From NCBI GenBank assembly GCA_900708905.1, contig CAADRB010000030.1:887900-951899 (forward strand): a stretch of DNA of 64,000 bases, written 5' to 3'. The notes beneath the pieces were generated by a model that searched no databases, had not been told where the DNA came from, and was given only the letters and a program-made list of their open reading frames with translations. Shown piece by piece: positions 1 to 12,457 of this stretch; within the stretch, counting starts at the first letter, position 1, and each line of letters starts with the position of its first letter. A program made the translations under genes and the position numbers. The stretch is from Hymenolepis diminuta. Lineage: Eukaryota; Platyhelminthes; Cestoda; Cyclophyllidea; Hymenolepididae.

Positions 1-1880
1 GTAAATCTTTTAATTAGCTCAGCAGTGTATAAACAGCCATGTTTCTCCTTAATCAATAATGCATAGTGAGTTAGTTTTTTAAAATGGAAAAGAATTATGA
101 ATGCATTTTCACCTAAGAGATATGCATGTCACTCAAATCAATAAATGTGAACCATCCATTTCAAGTTTTACAGAACACTCAGGTTTAATAAATCATTCTT
201 ATATTTGCTCTTATATATAGTTAATTGTTCGCAGTTATGTACACATTAATAAGTTCTGAATGAATATGAAGCAATGAAGTATATAAACTCGACGAAGCAG
301 ATGAAATTTGAATTAAAAAATGAGATAAAGTAAGTTTTTAGTTAATGAGAATCTACCCATAGCTTTGATTCCGTTTTCTTTCCTTAGCTCCTTAATGATG
401 TCTTATGCCTTGCGTTCCGTTAATGTCTGGTGTATAGAAATTCGGAAAAATCATTTTTTTGAGTAATATCTGATAATAAAATAGAAGTATATTTACTCAT
501 ACTTTCGTCATTTCGCAGAAGACGCGAAAAGAGCTCTTAATGAATAAGAATCAAATTCTCTCTTCTTACTTCGGAAAGCTTTATGCTATTCTCATGATTA
601 TTTGAGATCTTTGATTTTTCCTATAACCGAAACGTCTCTTATATAATACATAATCAAAACAACCTGGTACGAGTTGTCACGGCATTTTTATGGGTCGTTA
701 TTTCTTGTTGAAGCAACAAACATTTTCCAGAATTACTGTTATTTCGCAAATGTTGTATGTGTTAGGTTAGTGTTAATTTTATGCGGGTAACAGCAACTTG
801 TTCACTGTGATAGTTCATTTTGCATTTCAGTCTTATTATTAATACGATTTAGATGTTTAGTTTTAATTATTATGGTTACCAAATAGAGAAAAAGGTGAAA
901 TTGCACAATTTTTTGAAAATTAAAATTTTCTCAATAACTGCAGTTGTAATATAACTTTTTGTTCTTAACATCTTCAGGGTACTTGAGGAGTCCGCCTCTG
1001 TTGGAGATTGGTCTTTTTCAAGGCAATTGGGAGACAACTGTACAAATTTTTAAGAACAAAGATTTAAATTATCGTTTCTTACTCACAAAATGCACAGAGT
1101 AGCTCTAATCTGATGAGAAAGAAAGATAATAACTGAAATTGCGCAAGTTTTACGAATGAGCATTTGCACTACTCCTTTTCCACGTCTGCAGAGCGTTTAA
1201 GTGATAAAAATTGAGATTTATAGCTTGGAAACCAGTTACAAGTTTTCACTCAACAGAGTTCACTTGGCAATTTTCAAGTTTAGTATTATCACGTAAGTTA
1301 AAACCCATAAACAGTATAGTCATAGTCACCGATGAAAACTACCTTGAAATGAAATTTCTCATGATAAAAACTGATATCAGGGAGATAAATAGAAAGTATC
1401 ATAATATTCAAACAGAAATGAGAGAATTTATGTGGAAAAGGCTACAAATCAGTAGGAAACGGAAGACTTTCTAAGTTTAACAAACCATTCTATCACGAGA
1501 TAGGAAGAAAATAGAGACAATGACAGAATAATTATATAATGGGGGGGGGGGAGAGGGATGAAATAGGGAGAAGAGAAAAATTAGTCTGTATCTGAGAAGC
1601 AGAGTAAAATTGACTAAGCGAGAATTCGATAACGAAAGATAGCTTAGAGACTAAGAAATTTGTCATATGCGCAACTTAGTGATAAAGGAAATGAAATAAG
1701 TTAAGTAGAAATCAATTGCAGGTAAATTTTACCGTTACAACATAACTTTTTTTAAATTTTATTTACTTCAATGCACTGGTTGGTAAATTTAAATGGTCGA
1801 GCACTTGAATAGATGAACAGTAAACAGCTTTTTAGATAAGTTTTCTAATGTATAATAAGAACACAAAAGTTCAGTTAATT
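1..1880. other. Gene-free AT-rich intergenic DNA
   Basis: I see no coding exon, RNA gene or recognisable mobile element. The short open frames (for example 1211-1474) have no recognisable motif and AT-biased composition, so I treat them as chance. The only distinctive feature is a 10-base poly-G run near 1543-1552 followed by a purine-rich stretch. Confidence 0.6.
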
Positions 1881-2205
1881 TGTGGCGTTCGCCTGCAGAG
1901 GCCTCCAGGCAATCAGCAGTCACTATCCCTGCGCCTTAGCGTTGTTTGTATATAAAAACCAAGCTCGCGGGCAACATCTCATACGGAGCTCTGTTCACAT
2001 ATATAATAAAATTCTTGCTATCTCATCGATACAGAGCAATAAACCCTCTCCACTCCACGCCTTTCTTGTTCTCGCTACTTTGGGAACAGCCTAGCTAATT
2101 TTGGGAGCAAACTTATAATAGAGGATTCTGCTAGACGCTATCCGGACTGCTTAGGAGGATTATCTAGAAGCTGCAAAAAGGCTTATTGATGTAGCATCCG
2201 CTACA
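1881..2205 (+). repeat. Solo LTR of an LTR retrotransposon, copy 1
   Basis: This 325-bp unit begins TGTGGCGTTC and ends CCGCTACA, giving the TG...CA ends expected of a retroviral-type LTR. The 4 bp on each side are AATT (1877-1880 and 2206-2209), a target-site duplication. Inside are a TATA-like TATATAAAA (about 1949-1957) and an AATAAA (2038-2043), in promoter-then-polyadenylation order. A second copy in inverted orientation lies at 39474-39838 and shares both ends and long near-identical stretches. Compared with that copy, this one lacks a block just after the first 10 bases. No internal retroelement sequence adjoins it, so it is a solo LTR, probably left by LTR-LTR recombination. The superfamily is not determined. 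Confidence 0.8.
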
Positions 2206-5200
2206 AATTAAACAGTTATTTTTACTTTCCGATTAGGTTATTATGTTATAACGATGAGTCCTCGCCGATCTGCCATCTTCTGTATAAATGAATAATTTTT
2301 ATTAAATAATGCAACTGCAGTATAAAATAATGCATACACAAAATTTTAAATAAGTAAATAGCAATTTATGTTAAGTACAATTTGTTGTAAAGACTATTTC
2401 ACAGTCCAATAATTTTGAAATGCACCAGTTAAAATCAAAATAAAATAAAAAAATTAAACTAAATAATGTAGTGTATAACACAATTTTGAGGTGATTTTAT
2501 TTCACTTCTACCTCACCTGTTTTTGTAATGTGTTTATCAATTTTTACCCTGTTTTCTAACTTCTTCAAACCGTTTGGAGTCTGACCATTTTTAAATCCAC
2601 TAAGCAGTTTACCAATGTTCGCCCATTATGAAGCACCTGCTTATTGGATAGTGCTTATCCACTTATTCGATTTCTTAGCTAACCGTTAATGAGTTCGTTG
2701 TCTCTATCTCTGTTTTCTATCGTAAATATTCTGTCACCCACTTTTTATTCCTGTCTTGTGAAAGCCTAATTGATATCGTTGGAAATGGCACTGGTTTAAT
2801 TAAATCTTAATGCACTAACACCTAAGCTGGAGCCTTCCCAGCTACACAGGTGATTCTGATGGGATTGAGTCATGTTTATTTCTAATTTCATTTAAGTTCT
2901 TATAAATAAAGTATTCCTATTCTGGAGACACCAAACAATTTAATTTTCAAACGGAAAAGCATGAAATTAGAATTTATGCTTTTAGATAAAGTAAAATGAT
3001 TTTAAACGGGTCTGAGATTATTTAAATCTTCGAATTTCTTTTTGGGCCTTAATTTAAACGAGATGCTTTTTATTTCTATTCAGTTTATCACTACTGGGCC
3101 AAAGTTTACCAGTAAAGATTATCACCTCTATACTATCTCAAGGACATGGGACACTGGAATCATTTAGCGTCCTAATATTCTCGAGGAAGATAATATCCTA
3201 CGCAGTAATTTACCTTGACTACCTATAGTTGCGCAGCTCGTGATGTTAATATCTATGCTTAAATTACCTTTTCTACAAACTATCGTGACTCTATTTTTTC
3301 TCACCTCACTTGAACCTAGTTTTGACATTAACTTTAAAACTTTTGGACTTGGTTAAAATGAGGAAATGAAGCAAAGCTGAAAGATTTTCGATAAAATATT
3401 TATATATTGCTTGCATTTCCAATAAACCACTAATGGAACTCGTTAAGCAAATGACATATTTGTTCGAAATAGTCCAATTTATAAATATTAACTGTGAAAG
3501 TGGAAAAAGAATCAAGTTTTAATCATAGGATGGCATCTGAATGAGTATAACATCAAAGTAGGCTAGGATTCGATAGATAATAAAGTCAGGAGACTAAGAG
3601 TTCTTTTTGATTTTAGGGGCACTGAATGGATAGTCATCCTATGAAGAATATAGCTCACTGTTTCAAGGTCAAGTTTCATGACCTACCTTCCTTTTTTGTG
3701 GGTGAGATTATATCTATCATGTCTTGAGCTTGTTAACAGGTTGATTTTATTCCGTGGTTGATCGTACCTCCTAAATCTTGTAAGAGCAAAGGACAAGTAA
3801 ATATAAGGCTAGCCACGATCTTTAACAATGCAACGCTCAGTGGAGTCCAATCAAAGTGAAATGTATCTAAGATTTATATGTTATGCCGCTTATTATATTT
3901 ATAGAAAGAGCACACAGTGTCACAATTTCCTCCTAGTGAGAAGATATCACATAGTAAACATTAATTAACGACTGGAGAACATTAAACAAGACGTGAAGAA
4001 AGTCTGCCTAGGAAAAAATTGAATGACATAGAAGAGAGAAATTCGTCAGATCAAATATGTTGTGGAAATTCGGTCATAATTATATAATGCCAAGAGTTAT
4101 AACTCTGATATTTCAAAAAGATTGTATTTTTTGTTAAGTAAAGTTTTAGAAACGAAACTAGGCACTTTATCATTTATAATATATTTTGACGGTTTAATCA
4201 AATGCTAAAAGGAACATTATAAAGAGAGAAATGAGGCATGCATTTAAATACTTGAAAATTCATCAGTGGAAATATTTCTCTTTGTATTTCTAACTTAAAC
4301 AAGGGAAAATTTAATATTTATTTATATTGACATGAATCATAAAGCGCAGTAGATCTGAAGAGATAAAACTGTGCCAAATGAATAAATGAAATCAACTTGG
4401 AGTTCATTTTCAAAAATCTTACAAATCACGCGCTCGCTTGCCTTATGCGCATTTAATGTTGAAAAATTAATTCAACCATTTTTGCTATTTTAATCTAGAA
4501 AAACATTTTCGGTAGATTTGAGTCAATTTAATTTGTAATTAAAATAAACTGCCGTAATAAAAGATTAGGAAATTTAAGCTACAGTTTTTGTGCCTTTTCG
4601 AAGAAAATATTATATTTATTTTCATTATGTGTCTTAAAGAATGAATTAAAACACCTATGAAAAAATAACGATTTGAGTTAATAAACATATGCCTCTCTGA
4701 AAATTATGACAATAAGGAAGAATTAGACGTTTAATCCATTTCAATAATTATATTGTTGTTAAATTTGTTGACATTGGGATTCTTAATAATTTACGTATTG
4801 CATTAGTGAAAATCGTTAAGGTATGGAAAAAGAATACTTTGTTGAAAATGGGTGTCCATATAGCAACATTACAATTAAAAAAAACATTAAATTTTAAGAC
4901 TACTATAAAAAAACATATAAATCAGTATATACATCTAAAGCATGTGGCATTCAACCGTTCCTATACAATTTGGATGCCTTTCAGGAACAGATTCGAGGAT
5001 TTTTGGTGTAATTACAGCAATCAAAAAACATAATTTTCAGTTAATACAATACATATTATGAATATGAGATTTCTCTACCAGAAGGATATCTGTATTGCTT
5101 TTTCACCTAAAATAGGTACCTGAAAACATTTTCTTTTTAATGTGATGCAGTAATCAGCGTGCACGTTTGTCAACAAAGAGAAAATGAGAGCAATGCCCAT

Positions 5201-8200
5201 CGAGGTGCACCCGCTGATATCTTGGATGGTTGACCGCATTGGTTGATCCTGATCAACAAGAGGTGGTATAATGTGAGTCTTTCATAAGAGCAACCAAAAA
5301 TTGCCAATCAATTGCCCCAATCAAGCGATGTAAGCACTAATATAGTGAGTTTAGGAAGTCTCTCTTTAATATTTGATGGTTATTGTAATTTAATGTTCGA
5401 ATGCTGCGTTATATTTATCCGAGTTAGCGTATCTGAAAAGACCCCTAGAAAGGACTTATAGCGTATGGAAGAAATGATTTCAGATTCCTCGTTTTCTTTA
5501 TCATAGAGTATTTTTATAAATGAAGGGAAGATTTATTAATTCCATTTTTTTCTATTTAAGGCGTTATGACTCAGCGAAATTATTATCAGATTTTTATTTT
5601 TTGATGCAGATCATTTCTTCAAAAGAGGTATAAAAGGGTTCCAAATAACAGTACTTAAACTAAGTCGTCTAATATAAAGCCTAAATGGTTATTGATAAGC
5701 TTATTTATAAAGTAAAAAAACAAAATCTGGATTCAAACGTGTAAATTTGTTCATTGAAATCAGTTTATCTTAATTTAGCCCCGGTGAGCTCCACTATGCT
5801 TAAATGTTTTTGCTAATCGTATCTACTAGGTTATGGCCGTTGTAGGACGCATGAATCAATGGAGCATTAAATTTAATCCGCTCTGAATATTGCAAACTTA
5901 AGATTCAAGAATCAAATTATTACATCCTGAATCTGATTTCGCAAATAGCTAACTACTGAGAGGCAGGGGCAAGTCTTATCTTGGATGTGGAGACGTTAAT
6001 TGTGACACCTACACAACTTAAAATGCAATGACAATGAGATGATTTGGTGCGATCGATAGCCAAATATTGTTGGAGTAGGAACGGGAAGGAGTCCTTGGAA
6101 GGGGAGGCAAAGTTTAGGAACAAGTAAAACCGAAGGAACTGAATGTGACTCTCTCAATAACATACAAATAATAATTTTTTAATTTTAATTTTACGTCTAA
6201 CTAAATTAATAAAGTCTAAGACAATTTCTCTAGGTCTGTGAATACAAATTAATTTAGAGGCTTGAAAACCAAATGTTCCCAAAGGCCGATTTTCATATAG
6301 ATTTCATGCTTTGCAAATGATATATCAACACGTAGAAAAGAAGAATATATCAATGTTATTATCAAATAAAAGTTGTAGTGAAATCAATTAATTTGGTCAA
6401 TTAATTAATAAAATTAACAATTTCCAAAAGTAAATGCTATATAAATTATCCATGAAAATGCTTGATGCCATATAAAATTTACATGACACGACAGCACAAT
6501 GTGATCGAACGAACAAATCTAACCCAGTGATAATTATGGTACGCGTACTCCTATTGGTAATGTATAGTTTAAACAGTGGGGCGCGTCAACACGAATGCAA
6601 AGAATTTGGAAGACACAAGTATTTATAGTATCCAAGTATATATGTGAATAGGTATTTATATAAATAGGTCATATCTATACAATTACTTTGTAATAAATTA
6701 AGAAAAAAGTACGATACAGATTTAAATTTGAATAAAAGGTTAATGCAAAACCGGTTCAGAAAGACTTAAATATAAGAAATATAATTAAACAGTCTTAGGA
6801 CTAAAATACTCATGTAATATTATTAGTCTAATTAAAATTTCTTTTGCGATTCCTTTGAATGAAATCTGTAATTTCTACTTAACATTAAGATTATAATAAG
6901 ATCAAGTTGATTTTATGTCTTTGCTGGAAGAAAGAATTTACTGTGGAAGGACTAAGTATTAAAATTAAGCAAAAGGAGATTGTGAATAAGAATATATGCA
7001 GTAAATTGGTAACTATGAAGCATTAGCTTTGGAACTGAAGCGGTGAACAGTCCATTAATTGAATACTCCGTAACCTGAATCCGAAAAGCTAAACCAAATC
7101 AAATTTTTCCTATTCTTTCTCCTTCTCTTATTCTTTACTGACCTTAGCTTATCCGATTTAATTTGCCTTGCCTCAGTGAACAAATTTTTCTAATTTACTG
7201 TCAATTATAATAATAAACACAATGGTGGAATCTAATTAGAGCTCAACTTCCTACCTGTTGAAGGAAAAGTAGTATTCAAGTTAATATAGCTAATCAATAC
7301 GCTTTGGACTTTACAAACATAGACTTATTCAGGAATCTGAGATACAAATCCGGAAATTCAGACACTAACGTGCAACAGTCGACTGCATCCATGGAGTAAA
7401 ATGAACTCGCCATTTGAATCCAATGATCAGATTGGTAACATAATATTAAAATCATTTCAAGTTTACTTTACCTCTCTCTTCAATCCCCGTTATTTATCAA
7501 AAATTATTGTTTTTTTATTAATGTGAAAATTTTTTAAATTATTTAAACTTACCATGGAAATAATGATGGAATTTAAATAGTCGATTTAGGCCTCAACTTA
7601 CACTAGAATGGATTCTGCTTCACTTGTGTCCATTCTAATCAAACTTGTTTAGCTAAAATGCATTCTTAGTACACGTATGCATAGAGGAATGATTGTCTTT
7701 GAAGTACTTTCAAAGCGAAGGAACAAAGAAATTTAAAGATTTCAGTTTCCCTTGCTTGTCAACTTGAGAATAAGTACAGCGTATATATTGCGAATCGCAA
7801 AATTCTTCCGCAGTTTTGGTTAAAGGATTGCAAAAGCATATTAAGGATAATGTTTTAATTTTTAATTTGAATTACATTTTGGTTTCATTCCTCTCTCTAG
7901 AAGAGTATTGAATAGAATAGTTGACAGGAGAAAAAACTACATTATGGTGATTATACTTGTGACAGTAAGCTCATCGCAAAATAAAATCAAAATTGACAGG
8001 CGAGTACTAATAATATTTAATGCAGTTTCTACAAATTATTAATTCTGCCTAATCATATAGTAGATATTTTAGCATTGGTTAAAAGCCGTACTATTTTTAA
8101 AATAAGTACTTTACTAAATATATTTATTTTGGTTAAATTAATTAAAGTGATATCGCACAAAAATGTCCCGAGGGACTTATCGAGGACTTTTAAATGTAAT

Positions 8201-11200
8201 TGAAATGACTAAAGTACCGCACCCCCTAAACAGTTGTCACATTGGAATGTTAAAGCTTATTTAAATATTGAATCGATAAATTTCATTTAATACAATACAC
8301 CTGAAAATGAAATTTCCATGAACGTCTTTGATATTTAAATGGAACTACCATTTTAAAAAATGATTTTAGGGAACATAAAATATACGATTACCTTTTACTT
8401 TATTTTCAACCCAAATAAGTGGATGAAAAATTTGGTTTTAATGCATTAATTAATTGCATCTTCTCCTCCTTTTAATTTCGTCCATCCTGATGCGATTTAA
8501 AATTATGGCAGATTCGGAAAAATTGAAAAATATTTTATGTGGTGCGATTCGGCAAGGATTCAAAGAGAAGTTTCGAGACATATCAAAATGAAGTTAATTC
8601 TCCAATTCCCGCGTCAATTTTTATGCCAAATTTAATAATCTATAAACGCAAAGTCTCCCTGTGACTGAATCCAAATATTCACTAGGCATTTGAATTGATA
8701 TCAAATTTTAATACTGTATAAAGTTCATAGTTTAGTTAGCACGTTAATTTTTCTTATACGCCAAACGACTTAAACATCGGTAGCGTCAGAGCTCAAAAAA
8801 GATGACATTGATATTGATAATAATAATCTAAGTTAATGAAATTCGGCGCTTTGAGGTTGGAAATTACGGGATGAAAAGCAAAGGGTGTAGGTAAATATTG
8901 TTATCGATAATGCTGTCATTCAAATTTCCCTCAACAGATTACTTGGATTCCATTTCAGTATAAATTTGGAAAATCTAATTATAGTTGGTTTTTAGAATTA
9001 TTTTACTCATTGTAGAACTGTTTGATAAATTTTTTCTTCGGCAATAGGAAAACAGGGAAGTTGTCTCTAATCCCTTATATTGGTTTCCGGTCGGGAATCA
9101 TTTCAAATGACAAGAAAATTTACAAAAAGAGAGAATTTTAAGCTTATAATTGTATGACATCCCTTCTTAAAAGTAAGAAATATCAAAAATTCTCAATCGA
9201 AATGCATAAAACTGAAAAAATTATGTTTACTTGATTTAAAAATAGTTATTTTTTCCAAAAATAAAAAAGTAAGCTTAAATTTTGGAGAAAATTTATCAAC
9301 TAAACCACTAGAAATAGAGTATGAGACAATCGATTAAGAAACTTTAAAAATATTACGATTTCTACGATACTATAAATCTCTCCATTTCATTTCTCATTAT
9401 TTGTATTACCTTTTGAGAATTAAATTCCATTAATCGAATGTCAGTAAAAATTCAGTTAATTAAATTAACCAGTTATTTTATTCGTATAACAAAAAACGAA
9501 ATGAAACTGAATAGCAAATTACTTCAAACACATTTCATTGGTTCCAAAATAATTGAATATTTAAGCATAAAGACCATTTTTCGATTGATGGTACAATTTG
9601 TGTCGCCTTTTATTATAACTGCGCGATTTTATCTTTTTGAACATTATCTCTATAAACAAAATATGCATTTTTATAACACCACTATATTATGTTATCAAAC
9701 ATGTTAAATTATTTTTTCTCTTAATGCTGCAAAAGGAAAGATAAAAGACAGCTACAGATAACTTTGTCACGATATTCAAAATTTGTTTCTTTTATTTTTA
9801 AAACAGATTGCTTGTTTTAAATGATAAGGTCAGCAAGGAAAATAAAGTCCGATAATTTGTCAAAGAAGAGAAGGTGATTGCTCTGGAATGGAGAATGGAA
9901 AAATTTTGAGTTTCATGAAAAATTATTCAGATGTAAATCCTAAGTAAAAGTGACTTACTATTCAGTCTGGGTGTGGTTCTATGAAGGTTGAAAAAAGTTG
10001 ACATATGCAAAATTATTAGGTGTCCGTTAAAATTAAATTGCTCTAACAGGAGGATACAAACCTATCCACTTTTGAAAGCACATATTCTTCAATAAAGGCA
10101 CCGAAATTTAAACACTAAACGATTTAGATGAAATAATATATTTGAAAGGAGAAATCAAATTAATTAAAATTTATTATTTTAATACTGTGGAAGTACAAGA
10201 TGAAATTTTTATTACATGCCTCAGTTTAATAAATAAAAATTGGTTAAGCTTGTGAGGAAATAGTAAATACGGTACTGCATTATGGTAAAATGTTCATTCA
10301 TGGATCTTTTGTGTTGTGAGCCTTTTTCCAGCAATTATTACGGGCAAAAATCTAATCTTGGAGTTTCTTTAATGGAAAATTGATTTCCTCTGTCCCTTTC
10401 TTTGCCAAAACCATCCACTCTGATTAGCCAAACTGTTCATTGGATTTGTTCCGAAGGGTACCAGATTCCCTGCCTCTAGTTTAAGAGGTGGCCAAATTGA
10501 CAACAAGCCTCTCTATATTTTTCCTCTCGGTGCAAGTCTATTAACGGATCTGCAAACAGTATTAACACATAATGTTACATTTTTACTCATCAGAGCAATA
10601 GTTTAATTGTAAAAAAGTGATTTTAGTAATCATGATTACTACTATCCCAACCAATTACGGCAATCTGTAAATTATTTTTCCGTATATAGGTTAATCAGAT
10701 TAATTACTTCATTAGGTTTTATGATATATACTTACTCATTTGAATCTGATTAACTCTCCTCTGCTTCATGGAATATTTTCAATTATTCATATTCCATTGT
10801 AAAATTAATTTTAATAGAATTGATAATTGCTTAATCACAATAGTCAATATAATTTGCATTGAATTTTTGCAAATTTACTTTCTTACTCAAGATAATACTT
10901 TAAGCCCAAAAAGACATACAAAGGGTACCGTATGAATATTTAATGAATTTAGCTGTATTATATTCTACAAGAATTTTACGAGTAGAATATGATCAAGCAC
11001 TAGGGGAATTAATACTTAATTCTTAACATTTGAATTATTCCTCTTGAATAAGCACTTATAATACTAGCATGAAAAATTTTCTCCACTGGCGAAGAGTCAC
11101 CCACTGTAACCAAACTATTTTTTCCCCAAGTACACTAATTTTGATAAATTAATAGAATTAAAATATTTAAAACAGTTTCATATGCCAATATTTTTAGATG

Positions 11201-11821
11201 AAAATGTCAACATTCAACATCTGAAAGTAAAGAGAGCATCTGTTTTTTAGAGCATAATTAATATTCCTTAAATTAGTCAATTTTTATAAGACGAATACAT
11301 CCTTACGAAAAGTAGGATTTAGTTAATAAACAGATCCCGTGGTAACCAGTTTAATGTCAACGAAATGGAGAATCACTTAAAAGGAGAGCCTTAAAATCTA
11401 GTCAAATTCTAATTACAAATAAGATAATATTGTCAGTTTTCATGTGCATATTAACATTTTTATAAAACATCTGTGACTTATAATGCAAATACATGCCATA
11501 AATTCTTGTAACACATTTCTATAATGCCTTCCTTAAATTAACGGACATAAAATTGAGGGAATTTAATCGATTTCTGGTAATAATATTCCAGGAATTTAAT
11601 ATTTAAGGAATTTATCAATATTTTCTTTATAAAATTAATGTGAAGATGAGGATGAGTATAATTGCAAATTCTAAAAGTATTATATATAAACATGTAGATT
11701 TTAAGCAAACATATTTTTCCCATATTTCCTTTCAATAAAACACCTTCTAAATATCCTGTTTGCTCGTAAATTATTCTTTAGTTAACCAGACGGTACTTTT
11801 CTCCCTTTTTCTTCGTTTTCC
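2206..11821. other. Gene-free AT-rich intergenic or intronic DNA
   Basis: About 9.6 kb with no exon I can support on either strand and no recognisable RNA gene. The longest open frames (4806-5033 plus, 9438-9707 plus, 11538-11735 minus) are low-complexity Lys/Asn/Ile-rich translations expected by chance at this base composition. Some of this stretch may be intron of the minus-strand gene whose first coding exon is at 12457-11996, because its later exons must lie at lower coordinates. Confidence 0.5.
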
Positions 11822-11871
11822 NNNNNNNNNNNNNNNNNNNNNNNNNNNNNNNNNNNNNNNNNNNNNNNNNN
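11822..11871. other. Assembly gap, 50 Ns
   Basis: A run of exactly 50 N characters, a conventional placeholder for a gap of unknown size. It lies about 125 bp downstream of the splice donor of the minus-strand exon at 12457-11996, so a following exon could be hidden here. Confidence 0.99.
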
Positions 11872-11995
11872 AAAAAAATTTGACCCCTAATATTCCATTT
11901 TCTGAGCAATTACGGATTATGTGAAGGATGATTCACTTAAAGTAGGATAAAATTTAAAAAAAGCTATAACGATGAAAAAACCAATAAAAACTTAC

Positions 11996-12457
11996 GGTAC
12001 TGAGTTGATCACAATTCGCCTGGCTACGTATATCCAAAATATATCGAGCAATATTTCCAGATGACCCATCAGATTCAGTTCGTCTTCTCATTTTCTGGCC
12101 ATTTCTATTATTCAACATGGACACAGTGGCTGCATTAATTACATTTTGACCGAATCGCATTTGCGGAGATTTATTAAAATCCGGTTGTTTTTGTGGACTG
12201 CTATATCGACAACAAGCTCGAGGTATTCGACAAACCACTCCATTTGCTGTCACTCGATTGGGAGAAGCTGTTGGGGTAGCACTAGTAGATGTAAAATTCC
12301 TCAGTGAGTTAAAAAGTTGCTTAGCCCGAGAAGTACGTGGTGTTTGATTGAATTCTATCGCCTTTTTTGAAAGAGATATATCCTGAAGAGGATTTTCAGT
12401 TATAGATGTAACAGTCTGCTGACCGGAGTGAGTAGAAGAGACAAAAGTATGCTTCAT
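11996..12457 (-). CDS. First coding exon of an unidentified gene
   Basis: An open frame from ATG (12457) gives exactly 154 codons and ends at a strong donor, ACC|GTAAGT, with the intron starting at 11995. Read through, the frame soon becomes AT-rich, intron-like translation, which supports a splice site there. The predicted peptide begins MKHTFVSSTHSG and is rich in Ser, Thr, Pro, Arg and Gln, with balanced codon use unlike the surrounding DNA. It contains basic patches (RTSRAKQLF near residue 45 and KMRRRTES near residue 125) and looks largely disordered, apart from a possible helical end (IARYILDIRSQ). I see no catalytic or zinc-binding motif and do not recognise the family. The remaining exons would lie on the minus strand below 11995, possibly within or beyond the 50-N gap. 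Confidence 0.55.

Noticed and set aside
9438..9707. 89-codon plus-strand frame.
   Set aside because: Ile/Phe/Lys/Asn-rich translation expected by chance in this AT-rich DNA, with no motif.
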